The notes under the pieces are model-generated. The model ran no database searches, was not told the DNA's origin, and saw only the letters and a list, made by a program, of their open reading frames with translations. Below, one piece after another: positions 25,157-33,744 of a stretch of DNA of 64,000 bases. Numbering within the stretch: the first letter of the stretch is position 1; the number at the start of each line of letters is the position of its first letter. The stretch comes from Streptomyces sp. NBC_00457 (GTDB taxonomy: Bacteria; Actinomycetota; Actinomycetes; Streptomycetales; Streptomycetaceae): positions 10,540,001 to 10,604,000 of the forward strand of contig NZ_CP107905.1 of NCBI RefSeq assembly GCF_036014015.1, read 5' to 3'. The translations under genes and the position numbers were made by a program.

Positions 25157-26071
25157 ATGTCGGGAACCGCGCAACTGGCAGATCTCTATGCGGACGTCGA
25201 AGAATCGGCCGGGCTCCTCGGCGTGACGTGCTCGCGTGACAAGATCTGGCCCGTCCTGACCGCGTACGAGGATGTACTCCCGCAGGCTCTGATTGCTTTC
25301 CGGGTGGCGACCGACAAGCGCCATGAAGGAGAGTTCGACTGCCGTTTCACGGTGCCCACGCACGTCGATCCGTATGTCCGCGCCCGGTCGTGCGGCCTGA
25401 TCACCGAGACCGGGCATCCCGTGGAGCTGCTGGTCTCGGACATCGAGCAGCGATGCCCTGTCGACCTCTACGGCGTCGACTTCGGGGTCGTGGGCGGATT
25501 CAGGAAAATCTGGGTGTACTTCCCGGAGAGCGAGTATCAGAGCCTTCCGAAGCTCTGCGGCATTCCGTCGATGCCCCGCAGCCTGGCCGACAATGCCGGC
25601 TTCTTCGCCGACCGCGGCCTGGACGACAGGGTCGACGTGATAGGGATCGACTACCACAGCAGGACAGTCAATCTGTACTTCACCGAGTTCCCGGGCGAAC
25701 TCCGCGAACCGCAGGCCCTCCTGTCGATGCACCGGGACATAGGAATCCCGGATCCGAGCGAACAGATGCTCACGTTCTGCGAGAAGGCATTCGGGTTCTA
25801 TGCCACGCTGAACTGGGACACTTCAAAGATCGAGCGGATCGCCTTCAGCGTGAAGACCCAGGATCCGCTGTCGCTGCCCGCCCGGCTCGGCCCGAAGATC
25901 GAACGATTCGTGAAGAGCGTCCCGTACGGCGTGGACCACCCCAAGATGGTCTACGCGGCCATGACGAAGTCCGGCGAGGAGTACTACAAACTCCAGTCGT
26001 ACTACCGGTTCCAGCCGCGCAGCCGACTGGATCTGATGCCGTCGGCCGACCCTGCCGCAGACGCCGCGTAG
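25157..26071 (+). CDS. ABBA aromatic prenyltransferase 1 (NphB/CloQ family)
   Basis: A protein of 304 residues of the NphB fold (five alpha-beta-beta-alpha repeats). It aligns with NphB through DKIWPVLTAYED, TGHPVELL, VGGFRKIWVYFP, IPSMPRSL, TVNLYFTEF, LNWDTSKIERI and EEYYKLQSYY. The residue matching NphB Asp62, the Mg2+ ligand, is Asp61. It should attach a C10/C15 chain to a dihydroxynaphthalene or quinone. The start has a strong TTGGAGGAAGA site. That leader and the words around it are nearly repeated before the other two prenyltransferase genes. The P450 gene starts 13 bp downstream, so they share a transcript. Confidence 0.94.
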   Translation: MSGTAQLADLYADVEESAGLLGVTCSRDKIWPVLTAYEDVLPQALIAFRVATDKRHEGEFDCRFTVPTHVDPYVRARSCGLITETGHPVELLVSDIEQRCPVDLYGVDFGVVGGFRKIWVYFPESEYQSLPKLCGIPSMPRSLADNAGFFADRGLDDRVDVIGIDYHSRTVNLYFTEFPGELREPQALLSMHRDIGIPDPSEQMLTFCEKAFGFYATLNWDTSKIERIAFSVKTQDPLSLPARLGPKIERFVKSVPYGVDHPKMVYAAMTKSGEEYYKLQSYYRFQPRSRLDLMPSADPAADAA

Positions 26072-26084
26072 CCCGGGCCGTCAC

Positions 26085-27356
26085 ATGGAATCGGCAGTCT
26101 TTCACTTCAGCCGGCTGGAGCATCTCCTGCGGGGCCACTCGATCCGCACGGTGACGGTGGACGGCGCCCGCGCGGAGTTCGTCACGGACCCGGCCCTGGT
26201 CCACCGCATCCTGGTCAAGGACAGCAAGAACTACGGAAAGGGCGAACTCTTCCAGAAGGCCAGGAACCTCAGCAGGGCGGGGCTCCTCGCGCAGGACGAG
26301 TCCGTCCACCGGCACTACCGGCGACTGGCCCATCCGCACCTGCGGACCGCGGCGGTCGCCGACTACGCCCCGGTCATGCGGGAGATCGCCCGTGCCGCGG
26401 TGACCTCGTGGCGTCCCGGGCAGGCCGTGAACATCCAGGCCGAGATGTGCCGGGTTTCCGCCGGAATCGCCCTGAGCACTCTTCTCCACGGCCTGCCGCC
26501 GGACAGGTCGGCGGTTCTCGGTGAGCGTCTTGCCGCGCTGTCCTGGGAAATGATCAGGAGGCCGCTCCATGGAAAGGCGGCCGCGCGGGCACAGCGGCAG
26601 AGGTCGTCCGAGCGGCTTGGGCGGGCACGGGAGGACGTCCGCGCACTGCTCGCCTCCTGCATAGCCGGCCCGCTGCGCTCGCCGGGCTCCGGGACGGACT
26701 ATCTGTCGGCACTTGTGTCGGACTCCGCAAAGGACGGCACCCCCCCGCTGACCGCGGAGCAGGTCTGCGCCGAGGCGGTCATGCTGCTGACGGCGGCCAC
26801 GGTCACCACGGCATCGGTGATGTCCTGGGCGCTGTATGTGATGTCCGAGGAACCCCTGATCGAGGAGAAGGTCCTCAAGGACATGGCGCAGGCGGGAGGC
26901 GGAGGCGTCGCACCGGCTCATGGGCGGGGGCCGGCCAGTTACACCCTCCGGTTCCTGATGGAGGTGCTGCGGCTCTACCCGCCGGTGTGGATCACCTGCC
27001 GGCGGGCCCTTACGGCGGTCAGGCTGGGTGAGCGTTCATTCCCCGAGGGCACCCACGTGCTGTTCAGTTCGTATCTGCTGCACAGAGATCCCGTCCGTTA
27101 CCCGGACCCGCACCGGTTCGATCCCGACCGGTGGCTCTCGACGCGGCCGGCCGCGGACGAAGCCTCGTACATCCCTTTCGGGACGGGTGCGAAAGGGTGC
27201 ATCGGGGAATCGTTCGCCTGGAAAGAACTTGAAATCCTCCTGGGTGCGGTGGTGCAGGAATGGCAGCTGACCGTCGAGGCCGGCAGCCGGATCCGTAAAG
27301 CGGCGGAGACCACGCTTCATCCCCGCCGGCTTCTCATGGTCCCTCAGCCGCGGTAG
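26085..27356 (+). CDS. Cytochrome P450 with an atypical I-helix
   Basis: A protein of 423 residues. ExxR is Glu293-Arg296 (EVLR) and the haem-binding loop FGTGAKGCIGESFAWKE places Cys372. The I-helix reads AATVTTA (237-243), so Thr241 is kept but the acidic residue of the usual (A/G)Gx(D/E)T motif is Val240. This may alter proton delivery. The segment YPDPHRFDPDRWL is also standard. It is co-transcribed with prenyltransferase 1, so oxidation of the prenyl chain or ring of the prenylated product is likely. No ferredoxin gene lies beside it. Confidence 0.93.
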   Translation: MESAVFHFSRLEHLLRGHSIRTVTVDGARAEFVTDPALVHRILVKDSKNYGKGELFQKARNLSRAGLLAQDESVHRHYRRLAHPHLRTAAVADYAPVMREIARAAVTSWRPGQAVNIQAEMCRVSAGIALSTLLHGLPPDRSAVLGERLAALSWEMIRRPLHGKAAARAQRQRSSERLGRAREDVRALLASCIAGPLRSPGSGTDYLSALVSDSAKDGTPPLTAEQVCAEAVMLLTAATVTTASVMSWALYVMSEEPLIEEKVLKDMAQAGGGGVAPAHGRGPASYTLRFLMEVLRLYPPVWITCRRALTAVRLGERSFPEGTHVLFSSYLLHRDPVRYPDPHRFDPDRWLSTRPAADEASYIPFGTGAKGCIGESFAWKELEILLGAVVQEWQLTVEAGSRIRKAAETTLHPRRLLMVPQPR

Positions 27357-27418
27357 TTCTCCAGGACACCGAAAAGGGACCGCCCACGGCTTTCGCCTCG
27401 GCCGCAGCGCGGGGTATG

Positions 27419-27440
27419 CCGCCCGGCAGGAGCCGGGCGG
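27419..27440 (+). terminator. Hairpin after the P450 gene
   Basis: CCGCCCGGC-AGGA-GCCGGGCGG: perfect 9-bp arms, 63 bp after the stop codon, followed by ATTG. It probably ends the polyprenyl synthase, prenyltransferase 1 and P450 transcript. Confidence 0.65.
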
Positions 27441-27502
27441 ATTGCCGCTGGAGGCGGGCTCGACGTTCCCTCGCGCGTGAAGGGGCCGCACCTCCGGTGC
27501 CC

Positions 27503-27531
27503 TTGGCGCGAGATGGCCACCGTGTCACTGT
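27503..27531 (+). promoter_or_regulatory. Prenyltransferase 2 promoter, reduced copy D of the shared module
   Basis: CTTGGCG, a 17-bp spacer ending ACCGTGT, then CACTGTTTC. This matches the -35/spacer-end/-10 layout of copies A, B and C. The upstream GTGAC-N4-GTCAC element and the downstream TGCCC hairpin are missing or degenerate. Predicted leader to the prenyltransferase at 27824 is about 285 nt, similar in length to the other copies. No gene was supported in 27441-27823. Confidence 0.5.
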
Positions 27532-27823
27532 TTCCGCACGCCTGGCCCGACCCGAGACCGCCGTGCGGCAGCCCAATGAGCGCCCCCGGACCAGCGCTGG
27601 GGCATCGCCGGCGGACACCGCGTCCGGCGGCGTCTGCGGTGGGCCGCCGGCCGGCCCCGACGCATCAGCCGGCGCGGACCGTTCACCCACCCGTCGTCGA
27701 TGACCGGCGACGCGGCCTCACCCCTGCCGGGCCCCGCCGGAACCCGCGGTCACACGGCACGTGCGAAGGCCCTGTGCCGGCTGAGTTCAGCAGCAGAGCG
27801 TTGGATCGACACTTGGAGGACGA

Positions 27824-28747
27824 ATGTCTGCAGTCACCGTGGTCGACGAGGTGTACTCGGCCATCGAGGAATCAGCCCGGCTGGTGGGGGCCGCCTGCTC
27901 ACGGGAGAAGGTCGTGCCGATCCTGACCGCGTACTTTCCTGACGGGGAGGCACTGGCGCAGGCCGGGGTGGCGCTCACCGTGCAGACCGGCGAGCGCCAC
28001 GCAGGGGAGCTCGACTACACCATCAACGTGCCTGCAGAGGTCGGCGATCCGTACGCCCTCGCTCTGGCGAAGGGCTTTGTCGCGGAGACCGGCCATCCCG
28101 TGGGGGCCCTGCTCTCGGAAGTCCAGCAGCGGTGCCCTGTCAACGAGTTCATGATCGACTGTGGAGTCGCCGGCGGCTTCAAGAAGATCTATGCGCACTT
28201 TCCTCATGACCTGCAGGCGGTGTCAAAACTTGCCGACATCCCGTCCATGCCGCCCGCCGTGGCCGGCAATCTCGGTTTCTTCGCCCGTCATGGACTGAAT
28301 GACGTGGCGATGATCGCGTTCGACTACCGGCGCAACACCATCAATCTGTACTTCACCCGGCTCTCGGATGAATGCCGCGGACCGCAGAACATCCTGTCGA
28401 TGCTTCGTGAAACCGGCCTGCCGGATCCGGACGAACGGATGCTGGAGTTCGCTCGGGGTGCGTTCAGGGTCAATGTGACCCTCGGCTGGGATTCTTCGAG
28501 GATCGTGCGGTTCTGCTTCGCCCCGCCGCCGGCCCGCGGCGTGGACCCGTCGACACTTCCCGTGCACGTCGAGCCGGGAATCCAGAAGTTCGCAAAGAAC
28601 GCCCCGTATACCTACCCGGGCGGTCGGGTGAACCTCCTGGGTGTCAAATGGACGCCCGATGGAGAATGCCTTGATGTCGCGTCGTACTACCAGCTCTCGC
28701 CACTGCACCGGAAGGTTCTGTCGGCGATCCACAAGCAGGAGTTCTAG
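27824..28747 (+). CDS. ABBA aromatic prenyltransferase 2 (closest to NphB by eye)
   Basis: A protein of 307 residues, the copy most like NphB: VYSAIEESARLVGAACSREK, RHAGELDYTINVP, GDPYALALAKG, IPSMPPAVAGN and NTINLYFTRLS align readily. The residue at the Mg2+-ligand position is Asp64. It starts with the same GGATCGACACTTGGAGGACGA-like leader as the other two copies. It is a single-gene unit with its own promoter and terminator. A distinct substrate or regiochemistry from copies 1 and 3 is expected, but cannot be read from sequence. Confidence 0.94.
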   Translation: MSAVTVVDEVYSAIEESARLVGAACSREKVVPILTAYFPDGEALAQAGVALTVQTGERHAGELDYTINVPAEVGDPYALALAKGFVAETGHPVGALLSEVQQRCPVNEFMIDCGVAGGFKKIYAHFPHDLQAVSKLADIPSMPPAVAGNLGFFARHGLNDVAMIAFDYRRNTINLYFTRLSDECRGPQNILSMLRETGLPDPDERMLEFARGAFRVNVTLGWDSSRIVRFCFAPPPARGVDPSTLPVHVEPGIQKFAKNAPYTYPGGRVNLLGVKWTPDGECLDVASYYQLSPLHRKVLSAIHKQEF

Positions 28748-28774
28748 AGGGCTCGCCGGCCGATGAGTGTCTGA

Positions 28775-28795
28775 GTCCGGGGCGGCACCCCGGAC
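28775..28795 (+). terminator. Hairpin after prenyltransferase 2
   Basis: GTCCGGGG-CGGCA-CCCCGGAC, perfect 8-bp arms, 27 bp after the stop codon. Confidence 0.6.
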
Positions 28796-29069
28796 CTTCT
28801 CGGGGTCCCGGACCGTTGGGGCGGACCGGGATCCGGCGGCGCGGCCGCCCCCGGACCTGCCGGCACGGCCCGGGGCGGATGGCGGGCGGGCCCGAATTAA
28901 AACCGACCGAGGCCCTGTTTATTGACCCCTGCGCGACGGCATTACTGCCTCTCGCCCGGTCCCGGGATCTGTGGAGGACGGCTCCGGGAACGCTCGAATA
29001 TTGCTGGGAGCGCGGGGTGTGGGGGGCCGGTGGCCTGGTGTTGTGCCTGGTTTCCACGGCGGAGAAATA

Positions 29070-29720
29070 CGGGGCGCGCGGTTTTGTATTGACAGACCGC
29101 TTGCGCTGTTTTTAGTGTTGTCGCCGCCGGACTGGCATCCGCTGATGTGCCGCGGAATGACCGGGCCAACTCGGATACAGGGCAGGGGAGTTCGCGTGGA
29201 CGTCGGGGCACTGGGCACCTTGGACGGCAGGGGGAGCGTCGTCTCCGTGGCGTCTGTTGTGCCGTGTGCAGGTCGTTCGCCGCGTGCGTCGCGTTGTCCT
29301 GCGGGGGGTGCGGGAGTGAGCGGCCCGGCCGGGGGTTTCCAATTCCCGGCCGGTACGGGACGCGGGCATGACGCCGTGGATCAGTACGCCGCGGGGAGCT
29401 AGCCGGTCCGGGGCCCGTGTGCAGCGGGCCTGATCAACGTGTGTGGCGCACGAGCGGCCACAGCGCCGACCACCGCTTCGAGGCCGCGTGTCTCGACGCG
29501 GTGACCGGTGCCCGGGGCAGCAAGGACCCGGCTCGATCTCCAAGGCATGTCCTGCCTCAGCGGCGTCGCCTTGGACGTGCAGACCGCCCCTTCTTGAAGA
29601 CAAGGACACAACGCATGACGACGTCCGGACGTTCTTCCGTCTCAGGCTTCTCGCCGCAGCGCAGGTCGCTGCTGATCGGTGGTGCCTCGGTCGCGGCGCT
29701 GGCCACCGTGGGTTCCACCG
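29070..29720 (+). repeat. Duplicated block, copy 1 (promoter, leader and start of a haloperoxidase gene)
   Basis: This stretch is clearly related to 37440-38095. Shared words include ATACGGGGCG, GTATTGACAGACCG, GTTTTTAGTGTTGT, CCGCCGGACTGGCATCCG, GGACGGCAGGGGGAGCGTCGT and the whole signal-peptide coding region. Small indels separate the copies. The similarity continues at protein level through both genes, so the unit duplicated was promoter plus gene. Confidence 0.75.
29089..29116 (+). promoter_or_regulatory. Haloperoxidase 1 promoter
   Basis: TTGACA (29089-29094), a 16-bp spacer, then TTTAGT (29111-29116). It sits in a block that is repeated upstream of the second haloperoxidase gene with the same spacing. 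ACAG...CTGT inside the spacer region gives it dyad symmetry. The leader to the start codon is about 490 nt and holds no supported gene. The rest of 28796-29088 shows nothing recognisable. Confidence 0.62.
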
Positions 29721-31171
29721 CAACGGCAGCCGCCGGCGCGTCCGCCGCCTCGGCAGCGGCGCCCATCGACTTCGACCTCGAGTCCGGCAACTTCATCCGG
29801 GACCTGATCGCCAGGTCCGACCGGAACACCTTCGAGGAACTCGTCGCCCCCATGGACGTGACCCTGCTGATGCGGTTCACCCATGCGACGTCGGTCGGGT
29901 GGTTCGACGCGGTGGCGCCGTACCACCCGACCGCGGTGGGTTTCTACTCCCGGCTCGGCCGCCGTCCTGCCGGCGAGGCCGCCACCAACAGGAACAAGAA
30001 CATCGCCGGCCTGCACGCCACCTACCAGGTGGTCAAGGGCCTGATCCCGGACCGGCTTCCGGAGTTCCAGACCCTGTTCGAGGCGGTCGGCCTGAACCCC
30101 GGCGACGAGTCGCAGGACAAGACCAGCCCGGTCGGCATCGGCAACCTCGCCGGCAAGGCCGTCGTCGCGCACTTCCAGCGCGACGGCATGAACATGCTCG
30201 GCGACGAGGGCCGCGAGTACCACGGCCGGCCCTACGAGGACTACACCGGCTACGCGCCCGTGAACTCTGCCTACAAGCTGGTCCACCCCTCCCGCTGGCA
30301 GCCGCAGAGCGGGCCCCACCGCCGCCGCAACCTGCGCGAGGGCGCGGGCGACAAGGGCGTGTTCATCGTCCAGCAGTTCGTCACCCCGCAGATGAGACTG
30401 GTCAAGCCCCACTCCTACCAGGACCCGGGCAAGTACCGGCTCGCCCCGCCCAACCACATCGACCACACCAACATGCGCGCCTACAAGCGCTCGGTGGACG
30501 AGGTCGTGGAGGCGCAGGCCAATCTCACCGACGAGCAGAAGGTGAAGGCGGAGTTCTTCGACAACAAGCTGCTGGGCATCGGCCAGTCGGGGAAGGCGGC
30601 GGCCAGCGCGCACGAGCTGGACCTGGACGGCTGGGTCCACCTGTTCGCGACGAACTCGACGGCGATCTACGACGCGCTGATCGCCGCGTGGTACCAGAAG
30701 AACAAGTACGACGTCGTGCGGCCGTCCAGCGCGGTCCGGCACGTGTACGGCCGCAGCAAGCTGACCGCCTGGGGCGGACCCGGTGTGGGAACGGTCCGCA
30801 ACATGCCCGGCAGCGAGTGGATGCCCTACCTGAACGTGGGGGACCACCCCGAGTACCCGTCCGGCTCCACGACGCTCTGCTCCGCCGAGGCGCAGGCGAC
30901 ACGGCGCTTCTTCGACGACGACGTCCTGGACTGGAGGCATGTCGCTCCCGCCGGCTCGACGGAGGTGGAGCGGGGGATCTCCCCGGCCAAGGACGTGGAG
31001 CTGTACTGGTCCACCTGGACCGATTTCGTCAAGGACTGTGCCATCAGCCGGGTGTGGGGCGGCGTGCACTTCAAGAAGACGATCGAGAGGTCCGTCGTCT
31101 TCGGCGAGCAGTTCGGCGATCTGGCCTACGAGTTCGTGCAGAAGCAGATCAAGGGCGACGTCAAGCACTGA
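29615..31171 (+). CDS. Vanadium-dependent haloperoxidase 1 (TAT-exported)
   Basis: A protein of 518 residues. The N-terminus holds a twin-arginine signal (SPQRRSLLIGGASVAAL) and an Ala-rich cleavage region. Vanadate-site residues are Lys362 and Arg369 (KNKYDVVRP, 7 apart), Ser416-Gly417 in YPSGST, and Arg479 and His485 in SRVWGGVH. The position of the active-site His of fungal PSGH (His404) is Ser418, a feature I associate with Streptomyces meroterpenoid VHPOs. In napyradiomycin, merochlorin and naphterpin pathways such enzymes chlorinate, cyclise or oxidatively rearrange prenylated THN products. Halogenation or halogen-mediated rearrangement is therefore likely here. ATG 29615 was chosen because it begins the signal peptide. 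Confidence 0.93.
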   Translation: MTTSGRSSVSGFSPQRRSLLIGGASVAALATVGSTATAAAGASAASAAAPIDFDLESGNFIRDLIARSDRNTFEELVAPMDVTLLMRFTHATSVGWFDAVAPYHPTAVGFYSRLGRRPAGEAATNRNKNIAGLHATYQVVKGLIPDRLPEFQTLFEAVGLNPGDESQDKTSPVGIGNLAGKAVVAHFQRDGMNMLGDEGREYHGRPYEDYTGYAPVNSAYKLVHPSRWQPQSGPHRRRNLREGAGDKGVFIVQQFVTPQMRLVKPHSYQDPGKYRLAPPNHIDHTNMRAYKRSVDEVVEAQANLTDEQKVKAEFFDNKLLGIGQSGKAAASAHELDLDGWVHLFATNSTAIYDALIAAWYQKNKYDVVRPSSAVRHVYGRSKLTAWGGPGVGTVRNMPGSEWMPYLNVGDHPEYPSGSTTLCSAEAQATRRFFDDDVLDWRHVAPAGSTEVERGISPAKDVELYWSTWTDFVKDCAISRVWGGVHFKKTIERSVVFGEQFGDLAYEFVQKQIKGDVKH

Positions 31172-31181
31172 GGCTCCTTGT

Positions 31182-31218
31182 CGGGGCGGCGGGTGCCGGT
31201 ATACGGCCCGCCGCCCCG
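31182..31218 (+). terminator. Hairpin after haloperoxidase 1
   Basis: CGGGGCGGCGGG, a 13-base loop, then CCCGCCGCCCCG: perfect 12-bp arms, 10 bp after the stop codon. Confidence 0.8.
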
Positions 31219-31391
31219 TCGCGTGCTTGGGGACCGGCGTGCGGCCGGCGACGCTCCGCGAGGCACGCCCTTCGAGCACCGCACCCCGTACCGGCTGCCG
31301 CCAGCCGCGTTGCACACAGCGTGCCGGAGCCCTCGGACCTTGGCCGCGAAGAGGTGACGAAGGGTGGCGCCCGGGTGCCGCAGCCGCTATT

Positions 31392-31471
31392 GTGACAGTC
31401 ACTACCGAAAGAGTGCCGCCTATCTAAAAGTAGGCGACTCCCTAAAGATAGACACTCTCTCTGGAGGGGTG
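31392..31471 (+). promoter_or_regulatory. Operator/promoter region of the MFS-TetR operon
   Basis: GTGAC-A-GTCAC (31392-31402) is a perfect dyad. CTATCT (about 31420) and AGATAG (about 31446) form a wider inverted repeat. The stretch is noticeably AT-richer than its surroundings. This is a suitable site for the TetR-family product of the downstream gene to repress its own operon (inference). Confidence 0.5.
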
Positions 31472-33016
31472 ATGGTGGATTCGCAGAAGGCGAAGCGGTG
31501 GGCCCTCGTCGGCATCGTCGTCAGCGTGCTCGTCCTGGGGTTCGATCTGACGATCATGAACGTCGCGCTGCCGACGATGGCGGCGGACCTCGGGGCGAGC
31601 ACGGGTGAACTGCAGTGGATCGTGGATTCGTACGCGGTGGTCTTTGCCGCCTGCATGCTTCCCGCGGGCCTGTTAGGCGACCGTTTCGGCCGGCGCAAGC
31701 TGCTGGTCACCGGACTGGTGATCTTCATGATCGGCAGTTGCATGGGCGTGTTCGCCGACAGCTCGGCCATGGTCATCGCTGCCCGTACGGTGATGGGCGC
31801 CGGCGGTGCGCTGATCATGCCGCTGTCGCTCGCCGTCATTCCCTCGCTCTTTGAGGGCGCGGAGCGGACGAAGGCGATCGGCGCGGTCACGGCGGGGGCG
31901 TCGATCGGCATGCCGCTCGGTCCGCTGCTGGGCGGCTGGCTGCTCGACAACTTCTGGTGGGGCTCGATCTTCGTGCTCAACATCCCGCTGGTCGCCATCG
32001 GTATCGCGGTCTGCATGCTGATCCCCGACACCCGGGATCCGTCGGCCCCGCGCGTCGACGTGTTCAGCACGGCGCTGGGTGTCCTCGGCCTCGGCGCGCT
32101 GGTGTTCGGCGTCATCGAGGCACCCTCCCGGGGCTGGGGTGACGCGCTGGTCGTGGCGACGCTGGTCGGCTCCGTGGTGCTCCTCGTCGGGCTGGTGCTG
32201 CGCGAGCGCCGGGCCGAGCGCCCGATGCTCGACCTTCGTCTGCTGGGCGACCGCGCCTTCGGCTGGAACACGCTCGTGGCCGTCCTGGCCACCCTCGTGG
32301 TCACCGGCCTGCTGTTCGTGACGCCGCAGTACCTGCAGGCGGTGATGGGCAACGACCCGTTCGGCACCGGGCTGCGGATCGCCCCGCTGATGATCGGGCT
32401 GATCGTGGTCGGGAAGCAGGCGCCGAAGCTGATGGAGCGGTTCGGCTCCCGGCCCTTGATCACCCTGGGCATGGTGCTGTTCGCCGTCGCCATGCTGCTC
32501 GGCAGCCGCACCGACGTCTCCGACGGCTACGGCTACACCGCCCTGTGGCTCACCATCACCGGCTTCGGCTTCGGCTTCGCGATGGTGCCGGCCATGGACG
32601 GCGCGATCGGCGCGCTGCCCCAGGACCGTGCGGGCAGCGGCACCGGGCTGCTCTCCACCCTGCGCCAGGTCGGCGGTGCCATCGGTGTCGCGGTCCTCGG
32701 CAGCGTGCTGAGCACCAGGTTCATCGACGGGATCGACACCGACGGGCTGCCCGCGGCGGCCGCCGACCGGGCCGAAGAGTCGGTGGTCGCCGCGCACGGT
32801 GTCGCCGACCAGCTGAGCCTGCCCCAGCTGACGGAGTCGGCGAACGAGGCCTACGTCTCCGGGATGAACACGGTGCTGCTCATCTGCGGCATCGCAGCGC
32901 TGCTGATCGCCGTGCTCGTCGCGGCCCGGCTCCCGGAACACAAGCAGCCGCAGCAGAAGAAGGAGGACGAGATGCCGGACGCCGCGGAGTTGGCCCCCGC
33001 GGACAGCAGTGGATGA
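31472..33016 (+). CDS. DHA2-type (EmrB/QacA) MFS multidrug exporter
   Basis: A protein of 514 residues with 14 predicted membrane segments. The family TM1 motif LVLGFDLTIMNVALPTM, the loop motif GDRFGRRKLLV and the antiporter motif GPLLGGWLL are present. The end is a charged, Lys/Gln-rich cytoplasmic tail. ATG 31472 follows GGAGGGG. The stop overlaps the TetR gene start (ATGA). It probably exports the cluster product. Confidence 0.93.
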   Translation: MVDSQKAKRWALVGIVVSVLVLGFDLTIMNVALPTMAADLGASTGELQWIVDSYAVVFAACMLPAGLLGDRFGRRKLLVTGLVIFMIGSCMGVFADSSAMVIAARTVMGAGGALIMPLSLAVIPSLFEGAERTKAIGAVTAGASIGMPLGPLLGGWLLDNFWWGSIFVLNIPLVAIGIAVCMLIPDTRDPSAPRVDVFSTALGVLGLGALVFGVIEAPSRGWGDALVVATLVGSVVLLVGLVLRERRAERPMLDLRLLGDRAFGWNTLVAVLATLVVTGLLFVTPQYLQAVMGNDPFGTGLRIAPLMIGLIVVGKQAPKLMERFGSRPLITLGMVLFAVAMLLGSRTDVSDGYGYTALWLTITGFGFGFAMVPAMDGAIGALPQDRAGSGTGLLSTLRQVGGAIGVAVLGSVLSTRFIDGIDTDGLPAAAADRAEESVVAAHGVADQLSLPQLTESANEAYVSGMNTVLLICGIAALLIAVLVAARLPEHKQPQQKKEDEMPDAAELAPADSSG

Positions 33017-33696
33017 CAATGGCGCCCATGTCCTCCCCAGCAACTCGCCGCGCCGCCCGGTCCCCGAAGAATCCCGCCCCCGGCCAGGGGCGGGGAGCCG
33101 CAGCCGACGAGGCCGGCCTCGGCCTGCGCGAACGCAAGAAGGTGCGCACGCGCCAGGCCATCCGCGAGTCGGCCTACCGGCTCATCGCGGAGCAGGGCTA
33201 CGACAGCACCACCGTCGAGCAGATCGCGGAGGGCGCGGAGGTCTCCCCGAGTACCGTCTTCCGGTACTTCGCCACCAAGGAGGACATCGTCCTCATGGCC
33301 GACGCCCTGGTGCTGGACCAGACCCTTCGTGAGCGCCCGGCGGCGGAGCCGCCCCTGGTCTCCCTGCGGGAGGCGATCGTCGGCTCGATGCGCATGCTGT
33401 CCCAGGAACTCACCGATGAGCTGCTGCTGCGGCGGCTGCAGCTCATCGGCCAGGTTCCGGCGCTGCGGGCGCAGATGCACGAGGGCATGGACCACAACGT
33501 CGAGCGTCTTTGCCGGGCGCTGGCGGAGCGGACCGGGCGGTCGGAGGACGACCTGGAGCTCAGGGTCGTGGTCGGCGCGATGGTCGGCGCACTCGCCCAA
33601 GTGATGCTGGACTGGGTCAACCGGGGCCAGGAGGGAGACCTGCTGGAGACCGTCGAACGGGCACTGGCAGTGCTGGAGCGCGGCATGACGCTGTGA
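33013..33696 (+). CDS. TetR-family transcriptional regulator of the exporter operon
   Basis: A protein of 227 residues. An N-terminal HTH (RQAIRESAYRLIAEQGYDSTTVEQIAEG...SPSTVFRYFATKEDIV) is followed by a C-terminal ligand-binding helical domain of the MftR-like type (EGMDHNVERLCRALAERTGR). The first ~40 residues are Pro/Arg-rich, so an internal Met (33028) could be the real start. It is coupled to the upstream exporter gene by a 4-bp overlap. It likely represses the pair and is released by the exported compound. Confidence 0.92.
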   Translation: MTMAPMSSPATRRAARSPKNPAPGQGRGAAADEAGLGLRERKKVRTRQAIRESAYRLIAEQGYDSTTVEQIAEGAEVSPSTVFRYFATKEDIVLMADALVLDQTLRERPAAEPPLVSLREAIVGSMRMLSQELTDELLLRRLQLIGQVPALRAQMHEGMDHNVERLCRALAERTGRSEDDLELRVVVGAMVGALAQVMLDWVNRGQEGDLLETVERALAVLERGMTL

Positions 33697-33744
33697 CGTG
33701 CCGAACCGCCGTGGTCCGGCGGAGTCGCTCTCAGGCGCCTCCCT

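Noticed and set aside
29417..29614. N-terminal extension of haloperoxidase 1 upstream of the TAT signal
   Set aside because: The frame is open for 66 codons before the signal peptide, but it would bury the twin-arginine signal. The duplicate copy shows the ATG of MTTSGRSS as the shared start.
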